A stretch of 5,108 bases of DNA, taken from positions 1 through 5,108 of the forward strand of contig CAMKTM010000178.1 of NCBI GenBank assembly GCA_946415695.1, given 5' to 3'. Below the pieces are notes generated by a model. The model did no database searches. It was not told the origin of the DNA and was given only the letters and a program-made list of their open reading frames with translations. The position numbers were made by a program, and so were the translations under genes. Each line of letters opens with the position of its first letter. Position 1 is the stretch's first letter. Shown here in pieces: positions 1-5,108 of this stretch. This DNA comes from an uncultured Prevotellaceae bacterium. Lineage in GTDB: Bacteria > Bacteroidota > Bacteroidia > Bacteroidales > Bacteroidaceae.

Positions 1-932
1 AACTCATGCCGGTGGCTTTCACGATTGCTATCCTCGGAGCCATCGAGAGCCTGCTTTCCGCCACGGTTGCCGACGGTGTGATCAGCGACAAGCACGACTC
101 GAATATGGAGCTCATCGCTCAGGGCGTGGCCAACATGGTGACGCCGCTCTTCGGCGGCATTCCCGCCACGGGAGCCATCGCCCGCACCATGACGAACATC
201 AACAACGGCGGACGCACCCCCGTGGCGGGCATCATCCACGCCTTCGTGCTGCTGGCCATCCTGCTCCTGCTCATGCCATACGCCGAGTACATTCCTATGG
301 CTTCGCTGGCCGCCGTGCTGGTCATCGTCAGCTACAACATGAGCGGATGGCGCACGATTCGAGGCCTCTTGAAGAACCCGAAGAGCGACGTCATCGTGCT
401 CTGCGTGACGTTCCTGCTGACGGTCGTCTTCGACCTCACCATCGCCATTGAGGTGGGACTCATCCTTGCCTGCGCTCTCTTTATGAAGCGCATCATGGAG
501 ACCACCGAAATCTCCGTCATCAAGGACGAAATCGACATGGGCGACGCTTCGGACATGGCAACTAACGAGGAGCACCTGACCATCCCCAAGGGCTGTGCCG
601 TCTATGAAATCAACGGCCCGTACTTCTTTGGCATCGCCAACAAGTTCGACGACCTGATGGCCAACATCGGGCACGAGAAGCCCCGTGTCCGCATCATCCG
701 AATGCGCAAAGTGCCCTTCATCGACTCCACAGGCATCCACAACCTGCAGACGCTCATCGAGCTGAACCACGAGGAAGGCATCCACGTCATCCTCTCTGGC
801 GTGAACCCGAAGGTACACAGCCAGCTGCAGAAGGCCCGCTTCTACGACCTCATGGACGCCGACCACATCTGTCCGCACATCGACGTCGCCCTTGCCAAAG
901 CACGGGAGTTCCTCGAGAAGAGTGAAGAGTGA
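1..932 (+). CDS. SulP family inorganic anion transporter with C-terminal STAS domain (5' end outside window)
   Basis: Inner-membrane transporter of the SulP/SLC26 family, which moves sulfate, bicarbonate or similar anions; the substrate cannot be told from sequence. The reading frame is open at the left edge (codon 3-5 is Leu), so the Met at 6 is internal; the family is usually about 550 residues, so roughly the first 45% is missing. Counting from that Met, residues 1-160 hold the last hydrophobic membrane segments, with the conserved stretches SLLSATVADG (15-24) and GGIPATGAIARTMTNI (50-65). Residues about 192-303 form a cytoplasmic STAS domain, recognised by YEINGPYFFGIANKFDD and the VPFIDSTG loop (D240-G243), the site that corresponds to the regulatory serine loop of anti-sigma-factor antagonists. 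The last codons (Ser-Glu-Glu-stop) lie within a GTGAAGA heptad repeat, so the extreme C-terminus may have been altered by repeat spread. It converges on the minus-strand operon. Family call is firm; substrate unknown. Confidence 0.95.
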   Translation, partial: LMPVAFTIAILGAIESLLSATVADGVISDKHDSNMELIAQGVANMVTPLFGGIPATGAIARTMTNINNGGRTPVAGIIHAFVLLAILLLLMPYAEYIPMASLAAVLVIVSYNMSGWRTIRGLLKNPKSDVIVLCVTFLLTVVFDLTIAIEVGLILACALFMKRIMETTEISVIKDEIDMGDASDMATNEEHLTIPKGCAVYEINGPYFFGIANKFDDLMANIGHEKPRVRIIRMRKVPFIDSTGIHNLQTLIELNHEEGIHVILSGVNPKVHSQLQKARFYDLMDADHICPHIDVALAKAREFLEKSEE

Positions 933-970
933 AGAATTAAGAGTGAAAAGTGAAGAGTGAAAAGTGAAGA
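922..970 (+). repeat. Tandem heptad repeat GTGAAGA/GTGAAAA (7 units)
   Basis: Seven consecutive 7-bp units: GTGAAGA (922-928), GTGAAGA (929-935), a degenerate ATTAAGA (936-942), GTGAAAA (943-949), GTGAAGA (950-956), GTGAAAA (957-963), GTGAAGA (964-970). The array starts inside the SulP gene and contains its TGA stop (930-932). Most of it is also the left arm of the inverted repeat at 931-1045. I recall GTGAAGAGTGAA-type tracts as common between genes in Prevotella and Bacteroides relatives, but that is memory, not a search result. Confidence 0.9.
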
Positions 971-1045
971 ATAAAAGAAACTATGCGGCGAAAGGTAAAT
1001 ATAATTCTTCACTTTTCACTATTCACTTTTCACTCTTAGTTCTTC
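931..1045. repeat. 42-bp near-perfect inverted repeat with 31-bp spacer
   Basis: The left arm 931-972 and the reverse complement of the right arm 1004-1045 match at 40 of 42 positions; the only differences are T/C at arm position 7 and G/T at arm position 25. The spacer 973-1003 contains the short sequence ATGCGGCGAAAGG. A transcript would form a very long hairpin just after the SulP stop codon. It might protect or end the mRNA, but no run of T follows the right arm, only a pyrimidine-rich TCTTCTCTCC, so a classical terminator is not supported. Both arms are built from heptads, so two copies of the same repeat in opposite orientation is the simplest origin. Confidence 0.9.
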
Positions 1046-1087
1046 TCTCCAAAAGCAAGCTTCTCCTGTCACCACGCAGGGGGTTCT

Positions 1088-1153
1088 TTGCTTCTACATG
1101 TACGTGCAATTGCTTGTACATGTATAAGCAATTGCTTTTACATGTACAAGCAA
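1088..1153. repeat. Three tandem 22-bp palindromic units
   Basis: Three directly abutting units of exactly 22 bp occupy 1088-1109, 1110-1131 and 1132-1153. The consensus half-site is TTGCTTGTACA, followed at once by its own reverse complement, so the consensus unit is a perfect palindrome. All units share TTGCTT, the core TACATGTA and a GCAA end; they differ only at unit positions 7, 16, 17 and 18. A second palindrome, GCAATTGC, forms at each junction, so dyad centres (ACATGT and CAATTG alternately) recur every 11 bp, about one helical turn. The array lies between two convergent genes, which argues against a promoter operator. Function unknown; candidates are a protein-binding array, an mRNA-end structure or a mobile repeat. 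Confidence 0.9.
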
Positions 1154-1189
1154 ACAACAAACCGTGTCACCTAAAAGAAGTCGATGTGC

Positions 1190-1234
1190 AAAAATACGCC
1201 CCAGCCCGATGCAAAAGTTCACGGGGCTGGGGCG
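1190..1234 (-). terminator. Rho-independent terminator of the minus-strand operon
   Basis: A perfect 11-bp GC-rich stem pairs CGCCCCAGCCC (1197-1207) with GGGCTGGGGCG (1224-1234) around a 16-nt loop. Read on the minus strand, the stem is followed by TATTTTT, the expected U-tract. It lies about 40 bp after the flavoprotein stop codon. On the plus strand the stem is followed by TTCTGTTTCGTT, so it could also stop read-through from the SulP gene, more weakly. Confidence 0.85.
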
Positions 1235-1275
1235 TTCTGTTTCGTTGGAGAAGGGTTCGTCGGGATGGGCCGCAG

Positions 1276-2496
1276 TCAATTCAAAACCGAAGCGACGACA
1301 GCTGCCATGCTCCATGCTGCCTGCAGGTTGAAGCCCCCTGTGATGCCGTCCACGTCGAGCAACTCGCCTGCGAAGTAAAGTCCCCGATGCCGACGCGCTT
1401 CGAGCGTGGTGAGGTTGATGCTCTCAAGGTCTATGCCGCCACGGGTGACGAACTCCTCCTTGTTCTTCCCTCGGCCTTCAATCTGATAGACATCGCCCGT
1501 AAGAATTGCGCAAAGTCGGTTCCGGTCGCGTTCGGAAAGCTCGCCCCATCGCTTCTGGGGGCTTATGTGGGCACGCTCCGTTAGATGTTGCCAAAGCTTT
1601 GCGGTAAAGCAGCGCGGATATTCGCCCGTAAGCAGCCTGCGGGATTTCTTGCTCCCAAAAGTGCGAAGCAATGCCCTTGCTTACTCTTCGCTTGATGGCC
1701 ATAGCCAATTGACGCAAAGCTCCGCCTTGTAGTCGTGCTGGGCAAGATAGGGGGCTGCGTAGCTTGAAAGGCGAAGAACGGCTGGTCCGCTCACGCCCCA
1801 ATGCGTCACGAGCAGGGCGCCTTCGGCTCTCAACTTGGTGCCAACGATGCTCACGTGGGCGGACTTTACGACAAGTCCCGTCAGGCTCGTCAGGCTGGGG
1901 TCGTTGATGCAAAAGGAGAAGAGGGACGGCACGGGCGGCTCGACCGAAAGTCCGGGAAGGTGGCGGAAGAGGGCAAAACGGTTCGTCGAAGGCAGACCGC
2001 CCATGGTGCAGACGACGCGATGGAAGTGGCGGGGGGGCAGCTCGTCGGAGGCAAAGCAAAGCGTGTAGCCTTCTTCTTCGGGAAGAATGTCGTTGACGCG
2101 ATGGGAGGTGTGGAGGATGACGCCTTCTTTCCTCATTCTTTGCAATAGTGTTTCAACTATCTGCATGGCGTCCTGCGATGCAGGGAAGACGCATTCGTCG
2201 GCTTGGGTCACAAGCCTAACGCCCTCTTGTTCCCACCAGCGCATGGTGTCCTGCTGGCTCCAGCGGCGCAAGGCACGCTTCATCAGCTGTTCGCCACGAG
2301 GATAGGCCTGCCGAAGCGTAGTGATTTGCCGAAAGGTATTGGTCAGATTGCATCGGCCTCCGCCCGTCAGCGATACTTTTGCCAACGGACGTTTGCCCGC
2401 CTCAAAGACTTCCACTTCGGCCTCCGGCATTCTGCGCTTCAAGAGTATGGCACAGAAACAGCCAGCCGCTCCGGCTCCTATGACTGCCACTTTCAT
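1276..2496 (-). pseudogene. HI0933/aminoacetone-oxidase-type FAD-dependent oxidoreductase, interrupted by an in-frame TAA
   Basis: A cytosolic flavoprotein of the HI0933-like (BaiN/aminoacetone oxidase) family, whose physiological reaction is poorly known. The full frame spans 406 codons, the usual family length. Residues 1-12 contain the FAD-binding Rossmann motif (IGAGAAG), with the acidic ribose-binding Glu at 32 (VFEAGK), then the family signature GGGRCNLTN (45-53) and, near the end of the insert domain, THWGVSGPAVLRLS. Codon 272 (1681-1683) is TAA. After it the same frame stays open for 134 more residues and carries the conserved C-terminal FAD region: FVTRGG (about 349-354) and LYFAGELLDVDGITGGFN (about 373-390). 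No frameshift is needed, so one base change (for example GAA to TAA) explains the break. Without the tail the 271-residue product lacks part of its FAD site. A TTG at 1671 could in principle restart translation. The ATG at 2496 overlaps the upstream amidase stop as ATGA, implying translational coupling. An assembly or sequencing error is possible. Confidence 0.85.
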
Positions 2497-3461
2497 TGTT
2501 TCAGGCGTACGACGCGGATGCCCGTCTGGCTGGGATGTTTCTGCATGTACTCAAAGAGCGTCATGGGCTCGAGCACGACTTTCTTGTGGATGCTGCTGGC
2601 ATTGAGCAGATGGAGTTTTCCGTCCTTGCCCCATACGGCAAAGCCGACGTGGCTGACGTCGAGACCCGCCTTGTTGGTGGTGATGGCAAGGATGTCGCCG
2701 TCTTTTATCTGGCCCAATGTCTTTTTGCTCTCTCCCACTTTGTTCTTCGGGATGTAACGGACGGTAGCGCCCGAGGCACGTTTCTCCATGGCGGCAATGA
2801 GCTTACGCTCTTTCGCATCGACCTTGAGCAGTGGATAGGAATTGGGGTGTGAGCTCATGTAGGTGAGGCTGAGTCTCATCGGGACGGAAATGTTTTCTGG
2901 CGGCACGATTTCCTCGACCAGCCCCAGCCGCTCGCCCGACCGAATCCACTGGCTGAAATAATGGTTTCGGCTCTTGTAGCCGTCAATCCGTCCGCCGTCG
3001 TAACGCAGCTTCTGGAGCCACGAAAGGAAGTCCTGCCAGCGGGAACTGCCATGGCACGTGGTGAGCGCCAAAGCGCAGACGTTCTCAACGAGCGTTGTGC
3101 AGTCGAGGCTATGAAGATTGACGGCAAGATGCTCTTCCCTGTCCTTTATCTCGAGTGTGTGCGCCACGTAAGGAAGATCCATCAACTGCTTGGCATAAAA
3201 GAGAGTAAGACATTTACCAGACCCTCTCCAAACCTCCCCCTCTATGGGGAGGCTTTCTTCGCTTAGTGTTGACTTAGTCGAGCGACTGCTTCTCCCCCTA
3301 TAGGGGGAGGTAGAGGGGGTCTCACCATTTACCATTTCCTTTGCCCCAAGTTCCAACAGTTCGACTACCCGAAGACTGTCTTCCCGGGTATATGATACTT
3401 CATTGGGATAGACTGGGAATATAGAGATTAAGGCAAAGATGAAGGTGATTATATTTTTCAT
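2493..3461 (-). CDS. DUF1460 family N-acetylmuramoyl-L-alanine amidase (NlpC/P60 fold), with a repeat-derived insertion
   Basis: Predicted cell-wall amidase that cuts the bond between N-acetylmuramic acid and the peptide stem. Residues 1-20 look like a signal peptide (Lys at 3, hydrophobic 4-16, then YPNEVSY), so it probably acts in the periplasm or is membrane-anchored. The catalytic Cys is C121 in SLDCTTLVENV; the partner His is H271 in GLDVSHVGFAVW; LHLLNASSIHKK (283-294) carries the likely third polar residue. YDGGRIDGYKSRNHYFSQWI (154-173) is a strong family signature. At 322 residues it is longer than I expect for the family. The excess is residues 47-82, a Ser/Arg/Glu-rich stretch with no domain character, encoded by the palindromic repeat at 3220-3323. 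It sits between an N-terminal helix and the start of the catalytic fold, so it may be tolerated. The gene is second in the operon, 36 bp after the permease, and its TGA overlaps the next ATG. The start is fixed by the signal peptide and an A-rich leader. Family certain; specificity inferred. Confidence 0.92.
   Translation of the reverse strand: MKNIITFIFALISIFPVYPNEVSYTREDSLRVVELLELGAKEMVNGETPSTSPYRGRSSRSTKSTLSEESLPIEGEVWRGSGKCLTLFYAKQLMDLPYVAHTLEIKDREEHLAVNLHSLDCTTLVENVCALALTTCHGSSRWQDFLSWLQKLRYDGGRIDGYKSRNHYFSQWIRSGERLGLVEEIVPPENISVPMRLSLTYMSSHPNSYPLLKVDAKERKLIAAMEKRASGATVRYIPKNKVGESKKTLGQIKDGDILAITTNKAGLDVSHVGFAVWGKDGKLHLLNASSIHKKVVLEPMTLFEYMQKHPSQTGIRVVRLKQ
3220..3323. mobile_element. About 104-bp palindromic GC-rich repeat (MITE-like) inserted in the amidase gene
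   Basis: The segment has inverted outer ends: GACCCTCTCC... on the left and ...AGAGGGGGTCTC on the right, which are imperfect reverse complements. Inside are a hairpin CCTCCCC/GGGGAGG (3233-3252), an AGTCG-AG-CGACT hairpin (3276-3287) and a perfect 18-bp palindrome CTCCCCCTATAGGGGGAG (3292-3309). ACCA flanks both sides (3216-3219 and 3324-3327), a possible 4-bp target duplication; element plus one ACCA is 108 bp, exactly 36 codons, matching the intact frame. A longer flanking match CATTTACCA (3211-3219 and 3326-3334) is also present but implies an out-of-frame 115-bp gain. It has no coding capacity of its own, so movement would need help from elsewhere. The exact borders are uncertain. Confidence 0.65.
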
Positions 3462-3462
3462 T

Positions 3463-3498
3463 TCTTATTTTCTTATTTTCTTATTTTCTTATTTTCTT
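3463..3498 (-). repeat. Octanucleotide tandem repeat AAATAAGA (4 units) in the permease-amidase gap
   Basis: Read on the plus strand, TCTTATTT occurs four times back to back (3463-3494), followed by a partial TCTT. It fills virtually all of the 36 bp between the permease stop and the amidase ATG at 3461. On the coding strand it gives an A-rich leader just before the start codon, the kind of sequence that supports translation initiation in Bacteroidetes. A change in copy number would change the leader length by 8 bp per step without touching either protein. Confidence 0.88.
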
Positions 3499-4763
3499 CA
3501 TTCTTCTTCTGGAAGATGAAGCATGGCTGTCACGGCAAAGGTGACGAGGCAGAAGCCCATAACAGCAATGAAGAACTGGCTGTAGCCCATCAGGTCGGAC
3601 ATCCAGCCGCTCACCATGCCAGGCAGCATCACGCCGCCAAGGTACTGGAAAGCCGTGCAGAAGGAGAATACAGAAGTGCTACGCTCGCCATGCGAAAAGC
3701 TCACGAGATAGAGCGTATAAGCCGTAAAGCCCAATCCGTAGCCCACCTGCTCGACGAATACGCAGGCAGCGATGAGCGAAAGATTCTGAGTGCCGGCAAG
3801 GCTCAGATAGACATAAACGATGTCCGGCAAGGTGATACACAGCACGAGCGGCCAAAGCATCTTCCTCAATCCGAACTTCGAGACGAGCCATCCGCCCACA
3901 ATGCCGCCACCAAGCAGACCAATGACGCCAAGCGTGCCATAGACGAAGCCGTACTGCACATCCGTCAGAGCCAATCCACCTTCCTCGACGGTTCGCTTCA
4001 AGAAAAGCGGCACGATTTTCGTCAGCAACCCTTCCGGCAAGCGGAACAGCAGGATGAAGAGCAGAGCCGTGACGAGGTGAGGTTTCGTGAAGAACACCTT
4101 CAGGGTCAGGGCAAAATCCTCGAGGATATTCAGCTTCTCCCCTTTGAGGGAGTCGGATGGGGGCGTTGGCAAGGCTCTCAGATGATAGGCAAAGAGCATC
4201 AGCATCAGCCCACCAACAGCCAGAAACGTGACGCTCCACGAAAGGGGAATGCTCATTTCGCTCTTCTGCAACAACCCCGCCAGCATGACGAGCCCGCCCT
4301 GTCCGAGCACCATGCCGATGCGGTAGAACGTGTTGCGAAGGCCGACGTAGAGTTCCTGGTCTTTGCTGTCAAGACCAAGAATGTAGAAGCCGTCGGCACA
4401 GATGTCGTGCGTTGCGCTACTGAAGGCAATCAGCATAAACAAGGCGAGGGAGCATTGCAGCCAGAAAGCCGTGGGCAACGTGAAGGCCAGCAAAGCGAGC
4501 GCAGCGCCGATGAGCAACTGCATGGCGAGAATCCACCAGCGCTTCGTCCGGATGCCGTCCACGACAGGGCTCCACAAAGGTTTTATCACCCACGGCAACC
4601 CCATCCAACCCGTGTAGAGGGTAATCTGGGTATCTGTCAAGCCCATTTCCTGATAGAGAACAAGCGACATTAGCATCACTGCTGCGAAAGGCAGCGACTC
4701 GCCCAAATAAAGGCTGGGAATCCAAAGAAGCGGCTTATGCCCGTTGGTTAAAGATTGCTTCAT
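3498..4763 (-). CDS. AmpG-like muropeptide permease (major facilitator superfamily)
   Basis: Inner-membrane transporter of 421 residues, with about twelve hydrophobic segments, related to AmpG, which imports muropeptides (anhydro-sugar peptides from wall turnover) into the cytoplasm. Support comes from TGWMGLPWVIKPLWSPVVDG (51-70), the MFS loop 2-3 signature in its AmpG-like form; SSATHDICADGFYI (115-128), matching the AmpG Gln/His-Asp-Ile-x-x-Asp region; LRNTFYRIGMVLGQGG (142-157); and VEQVGYGLGFTAYTLYLVS (337-355). It is shorter than the 491-residue E. coli AmpG because it lacks the two extra C-terminal segments, as expected for a 12-segment homologue. Residues about 195-225 form the central cytoplasmic loop, whose PTPPSDSLKGEK part is encoded by a GC-rich repeat. 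A Bacteroidetes promoter lies 30-60 bp upstream and gives a short leader. It is the first gene of the operon, ahead of a peptidoglycan amidase, which supports a role in muropeptide salvage. Substrate is inferred from family and context. Confidence 0.88.
   Translation of the reverse strand: MKQSLTNGHKPLLWIPSLYLGESLPFAAVMLMSLVLYQEMGLTDTQITLYTGWMGLPWVIKPLWSPVVDGIRTKRWWILAMQLLIGAALALLAFTLPTAFWLQCSLALFMLIAFSSATHDICADGFYILGLDSKDQELYVGLRNTFYRIGMVLGQGGLVMLAGLLQKSEMSIPLSWSVTFLAVGGLMLMLFAYHLRALPTPPSDSLKGEKLNILEDFALTLKVFFTKPHLVTALLFILLFRLPEGLLTKIVPLFLKRTVEEGGLALTDVQYGFVYGTLGVIGLLGGGIVGGWLVSKFGLRKMLWPLVLCITLPDIVYVYLSLAGTQNLSLIAACVFVEQVGYGLGFTAYTLYLVSFSHGERSTSVFSFCTAFQYLGGVMLPGMVSGWMSDLMGYSQFFIAVMGFCLVTFAVTAMLHLPEEE
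4133..4169. repeat. GC-rich palindromic repeat copy within the permease central loop
   Basis: On the coding strand this segment reads CCAACGCCCCCATCC, then CTCCC-TCAAAG-GGGAG followed by AAGC. The same plan appears in one end of the amidase element (3285-3320): five C, a short spacer, a CTCCC/GGGAG hairpin, then GGGGAGAAGC. The hairpin is CTCCC (4137-4141) with GGGAG (4148-4152). It encodes PTPPSDSLKGEK, a hydrophilic piece in the cytoplasmic loop between the two six-helix halves, where extra residues would be tolerated. It looks like a half copy or decayed relic; only one arm is present. Confidence 0.5.
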
Positions 4764-4793
4764 AGCTCTTAGATTTTTTCATTAAAAGACGTG

Positions 4794-4825
4794 CAAAGAT
4801 ACTCCAAAAAACTGAAAGAAACAAA
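4794..4825 (-). promoter_or_regulatory. Bacteroidetes-type promoter of the permease operon
   Basis: Read on the minus strand, TTTG (4825-4822) lies 20 nt before TATCTTTG (4801-4794). These match the -33 TTTG and -7 TAnnTTTG elements of the Bacteroidetes primary sigma factor. Transcription would begin about 5-10 nt further on, leaving a leader of roughly 20-25 nt before the ATG at 4763. Confidence 0.8.
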
Positions 4826-4851
4826 TTAGAGAGCCGTGCAGACTCTCTAAT
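4825..4851. promoter_or_regulatory. 9-bp dyad abutting the -33 element
   Basis: ATTAGAGAG (4825-4833) and CTCTCTAAT (4843-4851) form a perfect inverted repeat with a 9-nt loop. On the minus strand it is followed directly by TTTGTTTCTTTC, so it could be a second, weaker terminator for the LuxR-type gene. Because it touches the -33 TTTG of the permease promoter, it could instead be a regulator-binding site. The sequence does not decide between these. Confidence 0.6.
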
Positions 4852-4856
4852 GTTTC

Positions 4857-4896
4857 AAAAAAAAAGATGAACTCATCTTTTTCGGCAAAGGCCGAA
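4857..4896 (-). terminator. Terminator of the LuxR-type regulator gene
   Basis: Just after the regulator's TGA, the minus strand forms a TTCGGC/GCCGAA hairpin with a 4-nt loop (4881-4896). It then forms AAAAAGATGA paired with TCATCTTTTT (4861-4882), and the run of T continues to nine bases on the minus strand (4865-4857). The hairpin with a U-tract is typical of an intrinsic terminator and separates this gene from the permease promoter. Confidence 0.8.
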
Positions 4897-4900
4897 CCAT

Positions 4901-5108
4901 TCAATTCGGGATTTCAAGCATATTATTGGCAATTGCATAGATGGTGAGGCCGGCAAGAGAATGTATTTGCAACTTGCGGGAGATGTTGCGCCTGTGGGTG
5001 ATGACGGTGTTCACAGAAATGAACAGATGAGCTGCTATTTCTTTGTTCGACATGCCTTGAACGAGGCACATGATGATCTCCTTTTCGCGTTCCGACACGG
5101 TTTCCGCC
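4901..5108 (-). CDS. LuxR-family helix-turn-helix transcriptional regulator, C-terminal part (5' end outside window)
   Basis: DNA-binding C-terminus of a LuxR/FixJ-type regulator. The frame is open to the right edge (Ala-Glu-Thr before the GTG at 5098), so that GTG is an internal Val codon and not the start. The visible part holds the whole HTH: VSEREKEIIMCLVQGMSNKE (first helices), then IAAHLFISVNTVITHRRNIS, the turn and recognition helix, and a closing RKLQIHSLAGLTIYAI helix. The form SVNTVITHRRNISRKLQIHS is the variant I associate with Bacteroidetes regulators. Upstream there could be a receiver or other sensor domain, which cannot be seen here. It lies upstream of the permease operon on the same strand but is separated by a terminator and a new promoter, so any control over the operon is a guess. 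Confidence 0.9.
   Translation of the reverse strand, partial: AETVSEREKEIIMCLVQGMSNKEIAAHLFISVNTVITHRRNISRKLQIHSLAGLTIYAIANNMLEIPN

Noticed and set aside
1088..1153. CRISPR array
   Set aside because: The palindromic units abut directly with no spacers, and no cas gene is nearby.
964..1584. 206-codon plus-strand frame starting in the heptad repeat
   Set aside because: It runs through the inverted repeat, the palindrome array and the terminator, and then antisense to the flavoprotein tail. Its product is low-complexity and resembles no family I know.
1681..1683. Stop codon reassignment at the internal TAA
   Set aside because: TAA is used as a normal stop elsewhere in this kind of genome, no selenocysteine-type codon (TGA) is involved, and no suppressor is visible. 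A point mutation is simpler.
1478..2059. 193-codon minus-strand frame overlapping the break in the flavoprotein
   Set aside because: I checked whether it supplied the missing link through a frameshift. The front and tail of the flavoprotein are already in one frame, so no shift is needed, and this product is a Arg/Pro-rich shadow.
3211..3334. 9-bp target duplication CATTTACCA around the amidase insertion
   Set aside because: Insertion with this duplication would add 115 bp and shift the frame, yet the frame is intact. The 4-bp ACCA border gives 108 bp and fits better, though the 9-bp version with a later indel cannot be excluded.
3516..4673. 385-codon plus-strand frame opposite the permease
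   Set aside because: It is antisense to a well-supported membrane protein. Its product is rich in Gln, His, Glu and Arg with no hydrophobic core or domain, as expected from the mirrored codon bias of the real gene.

Overview
The window looks like chromosomal DNA from a member of the Bacteroidales, most likely a Prevotella-like organism. The evidence is the protein families (a SulP transporter with a STAS tail, an AmpG-like permease, a DUF1460 amidase and a Bacteroidetes-type LuxR tail), a -33 TTTG / -7 TAnnTTTG promoter, A-rich leaders instead of clear Shine-Dalgarno sites, and families of short intergenic repeats. Genus is inferred; there is no marker gene.

Layout: (1) 1-932, plus strand, the C-terminal part of a SulP anion transporter that enters from the left edge. 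(2) 933-1275, a gene-free stretch between convergent genes, packed with repeats: heptad tandem repeats, a 42-bp inverted repeat matching at 40 of 42 positions, three tandem 22-bp palindromic units, and a strong terminator hairpin for the minus-strand operon. (3) 4763 down to 1276, minus strand, a three-gene operon read in the order AmpG-like permease, DUF1460 (NlpC/P60-fold) N-acetylmuramoyl-L-alanine amidase, HI0933/aminoacetone-oxidase-type flavoprotein. The first two are separated by 36 bp made of an octanucleotide repeat; the last two overlap by ATGA. The flavoprotein carries one in-frame TAA and is called a pseudogene. (4) 4764-4900, the operon promoter and the terminator of the next gene. 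(5) 4901-5108, minus strand, the C-terminal DNA-binding end of a LuxR-type regulator that runs off the right edge.

The permease and amidase fit a muropeptide recycling or salvage pathway: the permease would bring peptidoglycan fragments across the inner membrane and the amidase would cut the sugar-peptide bond, although its apparent signal peptide places the amidase outside the cytoplasm. The flavoprotein has no established role in this pathway.

The most unusual aspect is repeat invasion. One GC-rich palindromic element (about 104 bp) sits in frame inside the amidase gene, and a related half-copy lies in the central loop of the permease. No clearly new multi-gene system is seen; the notable signals are the repeat elements, the triple palindrome array and the single nonsense codon.
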